A DNA stretch of 64,000 nucleotides, taken from the NCBI GenBank assembly GCA_040391605.1, contig JBEBXK010000016.1:12560-76559 (forward strand), read 5' to 3'. The notes beneath the pieces were generated by a model. The model searched no databases, was not told the origin of the DNA, and was given only the letters and a program-made list of their open reading frames with translations. A program made the position numbers and the translations under genes. The stretch is from Vulgatibacter incomptus_A (lineage in GTDB: Bacteria > Myxococcota > Myxococcia > Myxococcales > Vulgatibacteraceae). Shown piece by piece: positions 1-7,850 of this stretch. Numbering within the stretch: position 1 is the stretch's first letter; each line of letters starts with the position of its first letter.

Positions 1-381
1 CATTGACTGCTTCGCCTTGAAGTCGCTCTCTGCCGTCTTCTGGGCCAGGGCGGTCGAGAACACCTTGAAGATGAGGCCGCTGGTAAACGTAGTGAGCGCG
101 ATGGTGAAGAACGCGGACACGATCCAGTCCACCACGACATACCCGCTGTGAATGAGCGCCGGTCGATAGATCGCGATGCCAAGGAATACGACCCAATGGC
201 TCAGGCAGTGGAAGCATTGGAAGAGGTACCCGAGCTTGTAGTGCACCTTGTCGGTCCAGGTTCGCAAAGGGGCGAACAGCTCGGACTGGGTCATCGTCAC
301 CGAGATGCTGCTGGATGCTATCGCGATTACCAGACATACCCACAGCGAAGGCAGGGTGGTCGAGGCAAAGAATTCGGTCAT
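1..381 (-). CDS. membrane protein, DUF1360-like (3' end beyond window)
   Basis: The reading frame is open from an ATG at 381 to the window edge (127 codons seen), so the C-terminus is missing. The start is supported by AAGGAG 7-8 bases upstream. The protein has a hydrophobic N-terminal helix (about residues 12-28), a short loop, then CFHCLSHW followed by further hydrophobic stretches. A Cys-x-x-Cys close to a Trp inside a small polytopic protein is typical of the DUF1360 family, whose function is unknown. It lies 16 bases after the FAD oxidase on the same strand and is probably the last seen gene of that operon. Family membership is a pattern match, not proven. Confidence 0.6.
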   Translation of the reverse strand, partial: MTEFFASTTLPSLWVCLVIAIASSSISVTMTQSELFAPLRTWTDKVHYKLGYLFQCFHCLSHWVVFLGIAIYRPALIHSGYVVVDWIVSAFFTIALTTFTSGLIFKVFSTALAQKTAESDFKAKQSM

Positions 382-397
382 GTGATCTCCTTGGGAG

Positions 398-1573
398 TCA
401 TTGGTCTGACTTGGGCTTGTCGGGTTCTAGAGGGCCCGTCGGCGCCGCGAGAGCTGGCGCGACCGCTGCCACCCCTCGGCTCGCGGCGTCGACAGCGCCG
501 GCGAGATACCCGGGAAATCGTGGCGACCACTCGCTCGCGATGCCGGTGATCCGGTCGAGCCACAGGCCTTCGGACGCTCGGGGCGAAGGGGCGGCGGGGT
601 GATCGGAGAGCGCGTGGAGGTCGGCGGCGGTGGCCGTGTACGGGTCTCGAGCCCAATCCTTGACCAGGTCCCACGTGGGCGCGGCGGCCTTCGGGCCGAA
701 GAGGCGCGCGAGCTGGACCCGGCAATGCCGACGCAGCTCGTCCTCCGAGAAGCGGGCGCGCGTTTCCGGCGGAACGCCGAAGAAACCGAACAGCGCTGCG
801 TCTCCGCCGGGCGCCGACGCGTCGTGGATCTCCGTGAGCGGGCCCAACGCGCTTCGGGCTTCGCCGGATAGGCCTCGCTCGCGCCAGAAGGGCTGGTCGT
901 ACACCGCCACGTACTTCGCGTGTCTCGCCATCCAGGTCGCGGTGTCGTGCCATTCGCGCGAAAGTGTCTCCTGCAACGCGGGCGAGAACTCGATTGTCGT
1001 CACGGCAAGCCGCGGCGGGACGGCGAGGAGAACATGGGTGGCACGGCAGCTCGTGCCGTACCCGCGCGAGTCCTCGGCCTCCAGGGTGACGTCGTCACCG
1101 TTGATCTGGATCCGGCGCACGCGCTGGCCGAGGTGGATGCGCGAAGTCGAAACTCGGCTGCGGAGCGCCCCGACAAGTGCGCTCATGCCCCCTGCAAGTC
1201 GCATGGAAGCGGGTGACGACCCGAAACCCCGCACGCGGGCCGGAGCACGATGGGGCGAAGCGTCGACCAGCGTGTCGCCCGCCTCGTGCTGCGCGAAGGT
1301 CTCGAGGCCAAGGTCCCGAACCAGCCCGGCCAGTTCCGGCTGCCATTCGGGCCAGAACCACGTGCCGCCCAGGTCGAAACGATTCGATCGCGGCAGCTCA
1401 TCGGAGGCGCCGCAATTCGCACCTGCGAAGGAGGGCACGGAAGAGATTCGCCCGCCGAACGCGTCGCGCCCCTCGAAGAGAACGTAGTCGTCGATTCCTC
1501 GCTCCTCGAGCAGGGCCGCCCCGTACAGGCCGCTGAGCCCGCCACCGACGATCGCGATCCGAGCGGTCAGCAT
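398..1573 (-). CDS. FAD-dependent amine oxidase family protein
   Basis: A 391-aa flavoprotein with a canonical N-terminal dinucleotide-binding fold: IAIVGGGLSGL at residues 6-16 (GGGLSG loop), an acidic residue at the end of the second strand (LFEGRDAFGGR), and FDLGGTWFWP further on, as in flavin monoamine oxidases and protoporphyrinogen-oxidase-like enzymes. The C-terminal FAD contact is recognisable as GIASEWSPRFPGYLAGAVDA near residues 345-364. The length is slightly short for the family but complete. Its ATG overlaps the end of the upstream cupin gene by 7 bases, so translation is probably coupled. The substrate cannot be told from sequence. Family knowledge: amine-oxidase-like flavoproteins often sit beside ChrR-type cupins in photo-oxidative-stress regulons. 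Confidence 0.85.
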   Translation of the reverse strand: MLTARIAIVGGGLSGLYGAALLEERGIDDYVLFEGRDAFGGRISSVPSFAGANCGASDELPRSNRFDLGGTWFWPEWQPELAGLVRDLGLETFAQHEAGDTLVDASPHRAPARVRGFGSSPASMRLAGGMSALVGALRSRVSTSRIHLGQRVRRIQINGDDVTLEAEDSRGYGTSCRATHVLLAVPPRLAVTTIEFSPALQETLSREWHDTATWMARHAKYVAVYDQPFWRERGLSGEARSALGPLTEIHDASAPGGDAALFGFFGVPPETRARFSEDELRRHCRVQLARLFGPKAAAPTWDLVKDWARDPYTATAADLHALSDHPAAPSPRASEGLWLDRITGIASEWSPRFPGYLAGAVDAASRGVAAVAPALAAPTGPLEPDKPKSDQ

Positions 1574-2241
1574 GCGTGCGACCTCGGAGCGACCGGGAGA
1601 GGGCCGGTCTTCAGATAGTAGGTAGCCCCGCCGGGACCCGCGACGATCGCCGGATATTCGCCCTTGGGAAGCCTGAGCCAGGTTCGTGCAACGTAGTTCT
1701 CGGCGTGCTCCCGCAAATCACCCTCCAGAATCAGCAACTCCGCGCCTTCGACGGACCCGTGGAAGAGAGCTTCACCGCCTGCCGCGCGTTCGAGGCGGAC
1801 CCACTCGTGCTCGTCATCGAAGAGCGGGCAGACGCGGCGCCCTTTGCGCATCGTCCAGCGCAACGGGTCGCGCGTGTCGATCCGGACCGACCGGTTCTCG
1901 CTGCTTCGCATCTGTCCGAGTTTGACGAAGAGGGTCGCGCCGGCATCGCTGGAGGGCCGATGCGACGATCCCGGTGGATTGCGCAGGTACCAACCCGCCG
2001 AAGAATCGTGTCCACCCTCGGAGAAGGTCCCGGCGAGCACCAGGATCTCTTCTCCCCCAGGATGAACGTGGCCGGGGAAGCGCGTGCCCCTCCCGTACCG
2101 GACGATGCTGGTCGCCCGAGCCTGCTCGCCGCCGACGCGGTCGAGCATCACGCGCTCGACGCCGGGTTGGGGTGACGGCGTCCACCGATACCGGTCCGTC
2201 GTGACGATCGCGCGCTTGTAGAAGTCCGAATTGACAAGCAT
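1567..2241 (-). CDS. ChrR-like cupin domain protein
   Basis: A 224-aa double cupin. The first cupin carries GHVHPGGEEILVLAG (residues 57-71), giving a plausible metal site of His58, His60, Glu64/65 and His94. A second, more degenerate cupin follows (LEGDLREHAENYVARTWLRL). This architecture resembles the C-terminal cupin of the anti-sigma factor ChrR, but the N-terminal sigma-binding zinc domain is absent. It is therefore likely a stand-alone cupin enzyme or sensor rather than an anti-sigma factor. I chose the ATG at 2241 because the N-terminus from there is protein-like; upstream codons in the frame are low-quality sequence. It overlaps the oxidase start by 7 bases. Confidence 0.75.
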   Translation of the reverse strand: MLVNSDFYKRAIVTTDRYRWTPSPQPGVERVMLDRVGGEQARATSIVRYGRGTRFPGHVHPGGEEILVLAGTFSEGGHDSSAGWYLRNPPGSSHRPSSDAGATLFVKLGQMRSSENRSVRIDTRDPLRWTMRKGRRVCPLFDDEHEWVRLERAAGGEALFHGSVEGAELLILEGDLREHAENYVARTWLRLPKGEYPAIVAGPGGATYYLKTGPLPVAPRSHAC

Positions 2242-2303
2242 AAACGTGTAGGGTCGCCCTCGCCCACCGTGACGCCACGCCGGGCGAGGGCCGGTCAGTG
2301 AGC

Positions 2304-2585
2304 TCAAGCCGCTTGATAGATTCGAACGTTCGGCTCGGCGTCGAGCAGTGGCTTCAGACTGCCAACGACGTCGGCGGTGAAGAGGTCGCTCTTCAGGTAG
2401 GCGCTCGCCTGCTCCGCCGTCTCGAAACCATGGAGCACCTGGACGTCTTCGTCTCGGACGAGCAGCTCCTTGGACTTCGCGCCTGGGATCGAGCTGAGGA
2501 AGGGAGCCTTGAATCGCTGGTAGACGCCCGCGGCATCGGATCGCTTCGCAGGCGCGATCTTCATGGTGATTTGCAGGTAGACCAT
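2304..2585 (-). CDS. antibiotic biosynthesis monooxygenase (ABM)-fold protein
   Basis: A 93-aa protein with a ferredoxin-like dimeric alpha-beta pattern: strand ITMKIAP, an amphipathic helix, strand SKELLVRDEDVQVLHGFET, the helix AEQASAYLKSD, and a closing strand NVRIYQAA. This is the size and layout of ABM/Dabb small monooxygenase-like proteins, which act as dimers on aromatic or quinone-like substrates. GAGGAG sits about 5 bases before the ATG at 2585. It is the first gene of the minus-strand set, 62 bases ahead of the cupin and divergent from the LysR gene, which may therefore control it. The substrate is unknown. Confidence 0.7.
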   Translation of the reverse strand: MVYLQITMKIAPAKRSDAAGVYQRFKAPFLSSIPGAKSKELLVRDEDVQVLHGFETAEQASAYLKSDLFTADVVGSLKPLLDAEPNVRIYQAA

Positions 2586-2768
2586 CGCTCTCCTCGGGGT
2601 TGGGACGAGGACAGAAGAAAAACTGTCTCGTTCCGGCTTGTCCCCATGCGAGGGGACGTGAGATGCTTCGGGCCGTAGTGGCCAGTCGCGACGTGGAATG
2701 TGAGCGCGAGGCACTTCGTTCGCAAACGAGAAGATGTTGCCGAACGCTAAAGAAATTGTTTGCCATCC
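2586..2768. promoter_or_regulatory. divergent promoter region between ABM gene and LysR regulator
   Basis: A 183-base intergenic region between two divergently transcribed genes, the usual position for a LysR-type operator controlling both. I could not fix -35/-10 elements with confidence. The call rests on gene orientation only. Confidence 0.4.
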
Positions 2769-3680
2769 ATGCGAGCACCAGACCATTTGAACGCGCTTCG
2801 CGCCTTCGAGGCGAGCGCGCGGCATGAGAGCTTCTCCGGTGCGGCGTCCGAGCTCCACGTGACGCCGGCTGCCGTCGGGCAGCTCGTGCGGCGCCTCGAG
2901 GAGGTGCTGGGTACCGCGCTGTTCCATCGGGGGGCGAGCGGACGGACCAGGCTCGTTCTCACCGACGCTGCGCGGCGGGCGCTGCCGGACATCCGCGCAG
3001 GATTCGATCGGCTGAGCCTCGGCGTCGCGCGGCTCCAGGAAGGATCGTCGACTGGCGTGTTGACCGTCACGGCCAGTCCCGCCTTCGCGGCCAAGTGGCT
3101 CCTGCCGCGTCTCCACAGGTTTCAGGCCGCGTGGCCGGAGACGGACGTAAGGCTCGACGTTCGCATGGAGCTCCTCGACTTCGTCGCCCAAGGAATCGAC
3201 GTCGGCGTGCGCTACGGGGCGGGCGCCTGGACGGGGGTGACCGCCGAGAAGCTCATGAGCGAGGTTATCTATCCCGTCTGCTCTCCGGCGCTGTTGCATC
3301 GGCACCGGCGTCTGCGCCAGCCTTCGGACCTCGCGGGGCTTGGGCTCATTCACGACTTGTCAGTCGATGCGCACGCAGGGTTTGCGACGTGGAGCGCGTG
3401 GCTTTCCGGCGCCGGCGCAGGGGATGTCGAGACGAGGCGCGGACTGCGGATCAACAACTCCGCCGCGGTGCTGCAGGCGGCGATAGACGGCCAGGGCGTC
3501 GCGTTGGCCCGAAGTATCCTTGTGCGCGACGACCTCGCCTCGGGCCGACTGGTCCGACTCTTTCCGGAGATCGAATTCGAATCGGCGCTCGCCTATTACG
3601 TGGTGTACCGGCCCGAATGCGCCGCCGCCCCTAAGCTCGTCGCGTTTCGCGACTGGCTCGCCGGCGAGGCATCGCGGTGA
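2769..3680 (+). CDS. LysR-family transcriptional regulator, GcvA-like
   Basis: A 303-aa regulator. The N-terminal winged helix-turn-helix is typical (HLNALRAFEASARHESFSGA, then AASELHVTPAAVGQLVRRLE and an LF-H-R-x-x-G-x-x-L-T wing). The rest is a LysR substrate-binding domain, including FVAQGIDVGVRYGAGAW, a motif seen in the GcvA/AmpR-like branch. I chose ATG 2769 because GcvA relatives start a few residues before LNALRAFEA; an in-frame TTG at 2760 is less likely. It is divergent from the ABM-cupin-oxidase operon and probably regulates it, which is inference from position. Confidence 0.88.
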   Translation: MRAPDHLNALRAFEASARHESFSGAASELHVTPAAVGQLVRRLEEVLGTALFHRGASGRTRLVLTDAARRALPDIRAGFDRLSLGVARLQEGSSTGVLTVTASPAFAAKWLLPRLHRFQAAWPETDVRLDVRMELLDFVAQGIDVGVRYGAGAWTGVTAEKLMSEVIYPVCSPALLHRHRRLRQPSDLAGLGLIHDLSVDAHAGFATWSAWLSGAGAGDVETRRGLRINNSAAVLQAAIDGQGVALARSILVRDDLASGRLVRLFPEIEFESALAYYVVYRPECAAAPKLVAFRDWLAGEASR

Positions 3681-3796
3681 GCCCGCCGCACGCTCCCGGC
3701 CAGCTATCGCCATATGCACGAATTCGGCTCGCCCCCTGTAGCAGGGTAGTTGCCACCTGACCTGATCGATTCCAAGGGGGCAGACTGGAAACATCC

Positions 3797-3961
3797 GTGC
3801 AGTACTCCGAGCGGTTCAAAGAGAAGATGGTCGCCAAGATGGTCGGTCCCGGAGGGCGTTCGGCGACGTCCCTGGCGCAGGAAGTCGGCGTGGCGCCGGC
3901 GACGTTGTCGGCGTGGCTCCGGAAGGCGAAGGCGGCCTCGAGCTGCGCACGGCTGGCGTAG
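3797..3961 (+). pseudogene. IS3-type transposase orfA remnant (N-terminal HTH only)
   Basis: From GTG 3797 the frame reads as the N-terminal helix-turn-helix of an IS3-like OrfA transposase (YSERFKEKMVAKMV, then TSLAQEVGVAPATLSAWLRK). After about 48 residues the match stops and a stop codon follows at 3959-3961. No OrfB or second end is present nearby. A TGCCACCTGACCTG stretch just upstream (about 3750) could be the old terminal repeat. This is a truncated insertion-sequence scar abutting the broken hydrolase-like gene on the other strand. Confidence 0.7.
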
Positions 3962-4325
3962 CCTGATTCCGGTGCCCGCTCTGCGAGGAGAGCGAGATCC
4001 TCCGCTTCGGTCGTCCCCCCGCCGCTCCAGGAGGACGACCGACATCCCCGCCATCACGAATCCGGACATCACCCCCGTGACCGAGAGCACGCTCCGCTCG
4101 TATCCCGAGCCGGGCACGTAGAAGACGACCGCGCGCGCGTCGAGAGAGAGATCGGAGGGCGTACCTGCCGGCGTCAGGCGATAGGATCAGACGTGATGGC
4201 CATCTGCCGTTGAAACCTTCGTGCCGTTGGCGAGGATGCCCACCGTGTGGCCGCTGCACGCCGTGGCGAACGCCAGCAAACAGGCGAAGACGATCCCCGC
4301 CTCGGCGAGCCATCCTCTCCGAGCA
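3957..4325 (-). pseudogene. broken lipoprotein / alpha-beta-hydrolase-like gene
   Basis: Read on the minus strand, a signal-peptide-like segment (AGIVFACLLAFATACSG) leads into GHTVGILANGTKVSTADGHH. An in-frame TGA at 4187-4189 follows, and the same frame then resumes with convincing protein (SYRLTPAGTPSDLSLDARA, VVFYVPGSGYE, then GFVMAGMSVVLLERRG). At a run of six C near 4015-4023 the frame changes, and EAEDLALLAERAPESGYA continues in another frame until the transposase scar. VPGSG with a later GMSVVLLERRG resembles serine hydrolases, but the match is loose. There are two lesions plus a 3' truncation, so the gene is dead. The original start codon is not clear. Confidence 0.5.
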
Positions 4326-4548
4326 TCAGGCGGCACCCGCCTGGTCCGACAGGAGACGAGCAGCCAAAAAGGGGCGCCATCTGGCCAATCGGCACCAGCA
4401 CGCAGACGGTGGGGTGTTTCGGTTTCATCATCGTCGCGACTCGCAGCAGGCCGGAGCCGGTGAAGGCGGCGCAGAGAATGCCGGGCGCCTTGATGCGGGT
4501 GAGGAAGGCGAGATGTAGCGAAATTCTTCAGGAAGGATTTCGTGTCGA
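4326..4548. other. unassigned stretch between pseudogene and lipoprotein gene
   Basis: No gene with a convincing start and protein-like sequence is visible. On the minus strand short protein-like stretches such as GILCAAFTGSGLLRVATMM occur without a supported start, and they may belong to the decayed gene next door. Confidence 0.4.
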
Positions 4549-5013
4549 TCATGACCCAGCAGGGCCAATGCTCAGGCGCTCTTTCGCGCACATGGCTGAA
4601 AGACCGCACTCCGGATTGTTCGAGTAGCGTTCTTTATATGATGGTACGATGGTCTCCTCCGTTGTCAGCTGTCCCTCGTGCCGTACGGTGATATGTAATT
4701 GCGTTGGCGTTACAGCGAACTCGAAGCGTCCCGGGCTTCCCGTTCCCGCTTTGGGACGAAGATGGAGTTCGACCTCGGAGTCTGTACAGTTCGGATGGAC
4801 GTCTTGGCTTGGCGGAAGAATTGCGTCACAAGTGAAGCGCTTGTTTCCGTCGACATCCATCTCGAAGGACCAGGAGCCTGGCTCCATCCCGCTGGGAAGG
4901 TCGACGACAAGAGGGGTAGAGGCGCAGGGCACCTTGCAGTCCCCACAAGCCGTCGTTAGCAGCACCACTGACGCTGCGAGGGTCGTTTGGAGGAAGACGC
5001 CCAGATTTCTCAT
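4549..5013 (-). CDS. small predicted lipoprotein, function unknown
   Basis: A 154-aa protein with a lipoprotein-type N-terminus (MRNLGVFLQT..., hydrophobic core, then LLTTAC with the candidate lipid Cys at position 23). The mature part has six further Cys and beta-rich sequence ending CGLSAMCAKERLSIGPAG. I took ATG 5013 rather than the in-frame GTG at 5028 because AAGGA lies 8 bases before it. I do not recognise a family. It is separated from the large membrane-protein gene upstream by 88 bases. Confidence 0.6.
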   Translation of the reverse strand: MRNLGVFLQTTLAASVVLLTTACGDCKVPCASTPLVVDLPSGMEPGSWSFEMDVDGNKRFTCDAILPPSQDVHPNCTDSEVELHLRPKAGTGSPGRFEFAVTPTQLHITVRHEGQLTTEETIVPSYKERYSNNPECGLSAMCAKERLSIGPAGS

Positions 5014-5101
5014 CGATCGATCCTTCACTGGAGGACCTTCTCTCCCCTGGGGAGGCCAAGGTCAGACCACAGGATAGCTGCAAAACCCGTCCTCTCGAGC
5101 G

Positions 5102-7468
5102 CTATTCTTCGAACATCTCCCGCACCTGGTCGAGGTGCGCGCGGGCCGATTTGGACTCCCACGGCTCGAAGGTGCTGAAGGTGCTGCCGAGCGCCGCCGT
5201 GGAGGGCGCATCTTCGCGGCGAAAGGGCCCAGCCACGCCGGCCATCCAGCCATCCTCGCTCGCGAGATCGGGGCGCGCGACACGAAAACGGAAGACGTAG
5301 TACTGGACGTCGCCGCCGAACGTCTCGGATTCGATCGGGAACACCTTCATCAATTCAATCTGGTCGGGCGGCCTCCCGAGCTCGCTGGAGAAGGTGAGCC
5401 AGCGCACCAGATCCGACTCGGCGAAGGCAGCCTGGGTGCGGTGTTCCGCGGGGAAGAGCTCGACGCGGCCTGCGGCCTCGAGGCGGTCCCAGAGGTAGTT
5501 GCGTGTCTCGGAGCTGGCTGCGATCGCCTCCCAGACCGCCGGGGGGGCCTCCTCCCCCTGCCGAAGGAGGGAGAGGGCGGCGAACTCGAGGAGCCGCGGA
5601 TCGCGGAATTGGAGAGAGGCCCGGAGCTCGGCGCGCACCCGCTCGTCCGGCAGGTGGCCGAAGAGATCGAGGAGCAGGCCACTGTAGGCGCGCAAGGGAC
5701 CGTATTCGTCGGTGAACTGCCACGCGAAGCCCTCGCTCTCCTGGCGCGGCATCAGCTTCGAGCGCCGCTCTCGAAACGCGGTGACGAGCGGGGCGGCCTG
5801 CGACTGGATCTTCGCTGGCTCGAGGACTCCCTTGTCCAGGAACCTCAGGGTGGTGAGCCAGACGTCCCACCGCCATCCCTCGTGTACCGCGAGGGCGAAG
5901 AGGCCGGGGAAGTAGGCGTCCGCGTGTTGGGGGTTCCCCTGCAGGGGGCGCAGAGAGCCGCCGTCGACCGTTCGCGCGGCGCCCGTCGCCAGGCGCATAA
6001 AGGTGCGGGCCGATGTGCCGTCGTCCGGCATCGCCGCGAGGAGGGCCAGGGCGTTGGACTGCGCCTGCGGGTCGAGATTGGAGAAGATCGTCTCGACGGT
6101 CGGAACCCAGGCGGGCTCGGGTGCCTCGGCGAGGGCGAGGAGAACCGAGACACGGAAGGGGAACGGCTCGCCCTCGACCGGTGGGATCATCTGCGGGACC
6201 GCGAGGAGGATCGACGTGCCCTCCGCTTCGGTCAGGATCCCGATCCGGTTTCGCTCGCGGAGCCGGTCGAGCGCCGCCTCACGGCTCTCCTTCTCGACGC
6301 TCAGGAGCGAGGCCACGAGGGGTTCCCGCAAACCCTGCAGCGCTGTCGAATCGGGGTTCCCGGCCAGCAGCTCAGCCAGCAAGGCGTCGGCGACGTCGCT
6401 CCGCTCCAGCTCCGGACCAATCCTTTGGTGGGCGATTCGAAGCGCGTCGCGGACGGTGTCTCCGTCGGCTGCGGCTGCGAACGCGACGCTCCGAACGACC
6501 GCTAGCGCGTCCTTGGGGCGCTTCAGCCTACCGGCGAGCCAGATCGCGGCCGTCCTCCAGTCGAGGGAGGAGGTGTCGGCCACCCACCGCACCGTGCCAG
6601 CCTGGCCTTGGGGGAGGTTGATCTCCATGGGGGCGTCGCGAAAGACGTAGGAGACGTTGTCCCGCGTAGCGAACGGCCTGCCGCCGAGGAAGTCCACCTG
6701 GTTCTCGGTGCGGCCCTGGATCTCGCCGTAGATGATGCCCTCGGCATAGAGCGGCGCGGCGCCGAGGATGTTGTATACGACGAGGTCAGTCCACCTGGGG
6801 AGGTCGAGATCCACCTCCTCGATGACCTTCCCCTCGCCCGTCGCTGCCGTCACGTGAACGGTCCCGATCTTCACCTGAATCGTCTCACGGACGTGGGGGG
6901 CGAGGTGGAAGCGCTCCTCGCCGAGCGCCACGTCCACGGGGATGTCGAGCGCGTTTAGGATGTGCAGGTCGGTCGTGGTCGCGCCGGCGTAGAGCTGCAT
7001 CGTGAGGGCCGCCGCGCCCAGGGAGGCGGCGAGGGCCGCGAACTTTCGCCAGGCACGCATCATTGGCGTCAGCGGGAGGCGACCCTGGAAGTCGACGCCC
7101 TTGCCCAAGGGCCAGACCACATAGCGGCCCAGCGGAAGGATCGGGAGGAAGAGCGCGACGAGGTAGTGGCCTGCGATGTACGTTCCGTCCGGACGCTGGT
7201 CTGACGCGCCCCAGAGGCGGAACCCCACCGCGTTCAGCGTGAAGAGCGTCGGCGTAGTTCGCATCGGCTCGGCGAAGAGCCGCGGATCTTCGAGCACCCG
7301 GTCGATCGTCCGGGCCATGGGGGAGCCCTTCTTTCGCGCCTTCTTCAAGATCTCGTAGACTTGGTGCGGCTTCCCTGTGGCGACGGCTTCTCCGAGCCCA
7401 GGAAGGTGGAGGAGCTCCCGGAGGGGAGGTGACCGGTCGAGGATCTGTAGCGGATCGGCTTCGCTCAT
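5102..7468 (-). CDS. large membrane-anchored protein, function unknown
   Basis: A 788-aa protein. Residues 1-95 are soluble and helical. Two hydrophobic segments follow (around YLVALFLPILPLGRYVVWPL and AALAASLGAAALTMQLYAGA), then a long Ala/Glu/Leu-rich region with a helical-repeat feel (LLAELLAGNP, LLALAEAPEPAW, LLAAMPDDGTS) and an acidic C-terminus ending VREMFEE. The segment after the membrane helices (LNALDIPVDVALGEERFHLA) is beta-rich and may face the periplasm. I do not recognise a named family. TPR/HEAT-like folding of the second half is inference. It starts with ATG at 7468 and has no close co-directional partner. Confidence 0.7.
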   Translation of the reverse strand: MSEADPLQILDRSPPLRELLHLPGLGEAVATGKPHQVYEILKKARKKGSPMARTIDRVLEDPRLFAEPMRTTPTLFTLNAVGFRLWGASDQRPDGTYIAGHYLVALFLPILPLGRYVVWPLGKGVDFQGRLPLTPMMRAWRKFAALAASLGAAALTMQLYAGATTTDLHILNALDIPVDVALGEERFHLAPHVRETIQVKIGTVHVTAATGEGKVIEEVDLDLPRWTDLVVYNILGAAPLYAEGIIYGEIQGRTENQVDFLGGRPFATRDNVSYVFRDAPMEINLPQGQAGTVRWVADTSSLDWRTAAIWLAGRLKRPKDALAVVRSVAFAAAADGDTVRDALRIAHQRIGPELERSDVADALLAELLAGNPDSTALQGLREPLVASLLSVEKESREAALDRLRERNRIGILTEAEGTSILLAVPQMIPPVEGEPFPFRVSVLLALAEAPEPAWVPTVETIFSNLDPQAQSNALALLAAMPDDGTSARTFMRLATGAARTVDGGSLRPLQGNPQHADAYFPGLFALAVHEGWRWDVWLTTLRFLDKGVLEPAKIQSQAAPLVTAFRERRSKLMPRQESEGFAWQFTDEYGPLRAYSGLLLDLFGHLPDERVRAELRASLQFRDPRLLEFAALSLLRQGEEAPPAVWEAIAASSETRNYLWDRLEAAGRVELFPAEHRTQAAFAESDLVRWLTFSSELGRPPDQIELMKVFPIESETFGGDVQYYVFRFRVARPDLASEDGWMAGVAGPFRREDAPSTAALGSTFSTFEPWESKSARAHLDQVREMFEE

Positions 7469-7850
7469 GGACGGACCTCGCGAGGGCGTCGCCCTCCTGG
7501 CGCCAGGCCGGATCGAGTTGCGGTCAGTGTAGCCGCGCCGCCAGCGAACGCAACGGCGTCAGTCGCCGGAGAGTCTTCGAAGCCGACACGATGGGTTGGA
7601 TACCCGGGGTCGAGGCGGCCGAGCATTGCAGACCTCGCCTTTCCCCGCCTCGGGCTGCCAGCCCGGCGCCGACGAGAGCCGTTGGCTCCTGATAGGCGCG
7701 AAGGAGCCTGTAGCGGCAGGATCCCGCTCTCTTCCTGGCGGCCATGCAACAAGAGGGTGGTCTTAGGCAGGCGACCGCATCGAGGGCGTCCAACGCACTC
7801 GTCACGTCGCCGCGATGGGCTCGTCACGGGGGGCGCGCACGCTCGAGGCC
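7469..7850. other. intergenic region with no recognised gene
   Basis: A 382-base gap between divergent genes. Both strands have open frames here, but these are arginine/serine-rich translations typical of GC-rich noncoding DNA. I could not identify promoter boxes or RNA genes. Confidence 0.4.

Noticed and set aside
1567..2778. 403-codon version of the cupin protein starting upstream at 2778
   Set aside because: The extra N-terminus runs antisense-like through the ABM gene region and is low-quality sequence. The cupin protein clearly begins at 2241.
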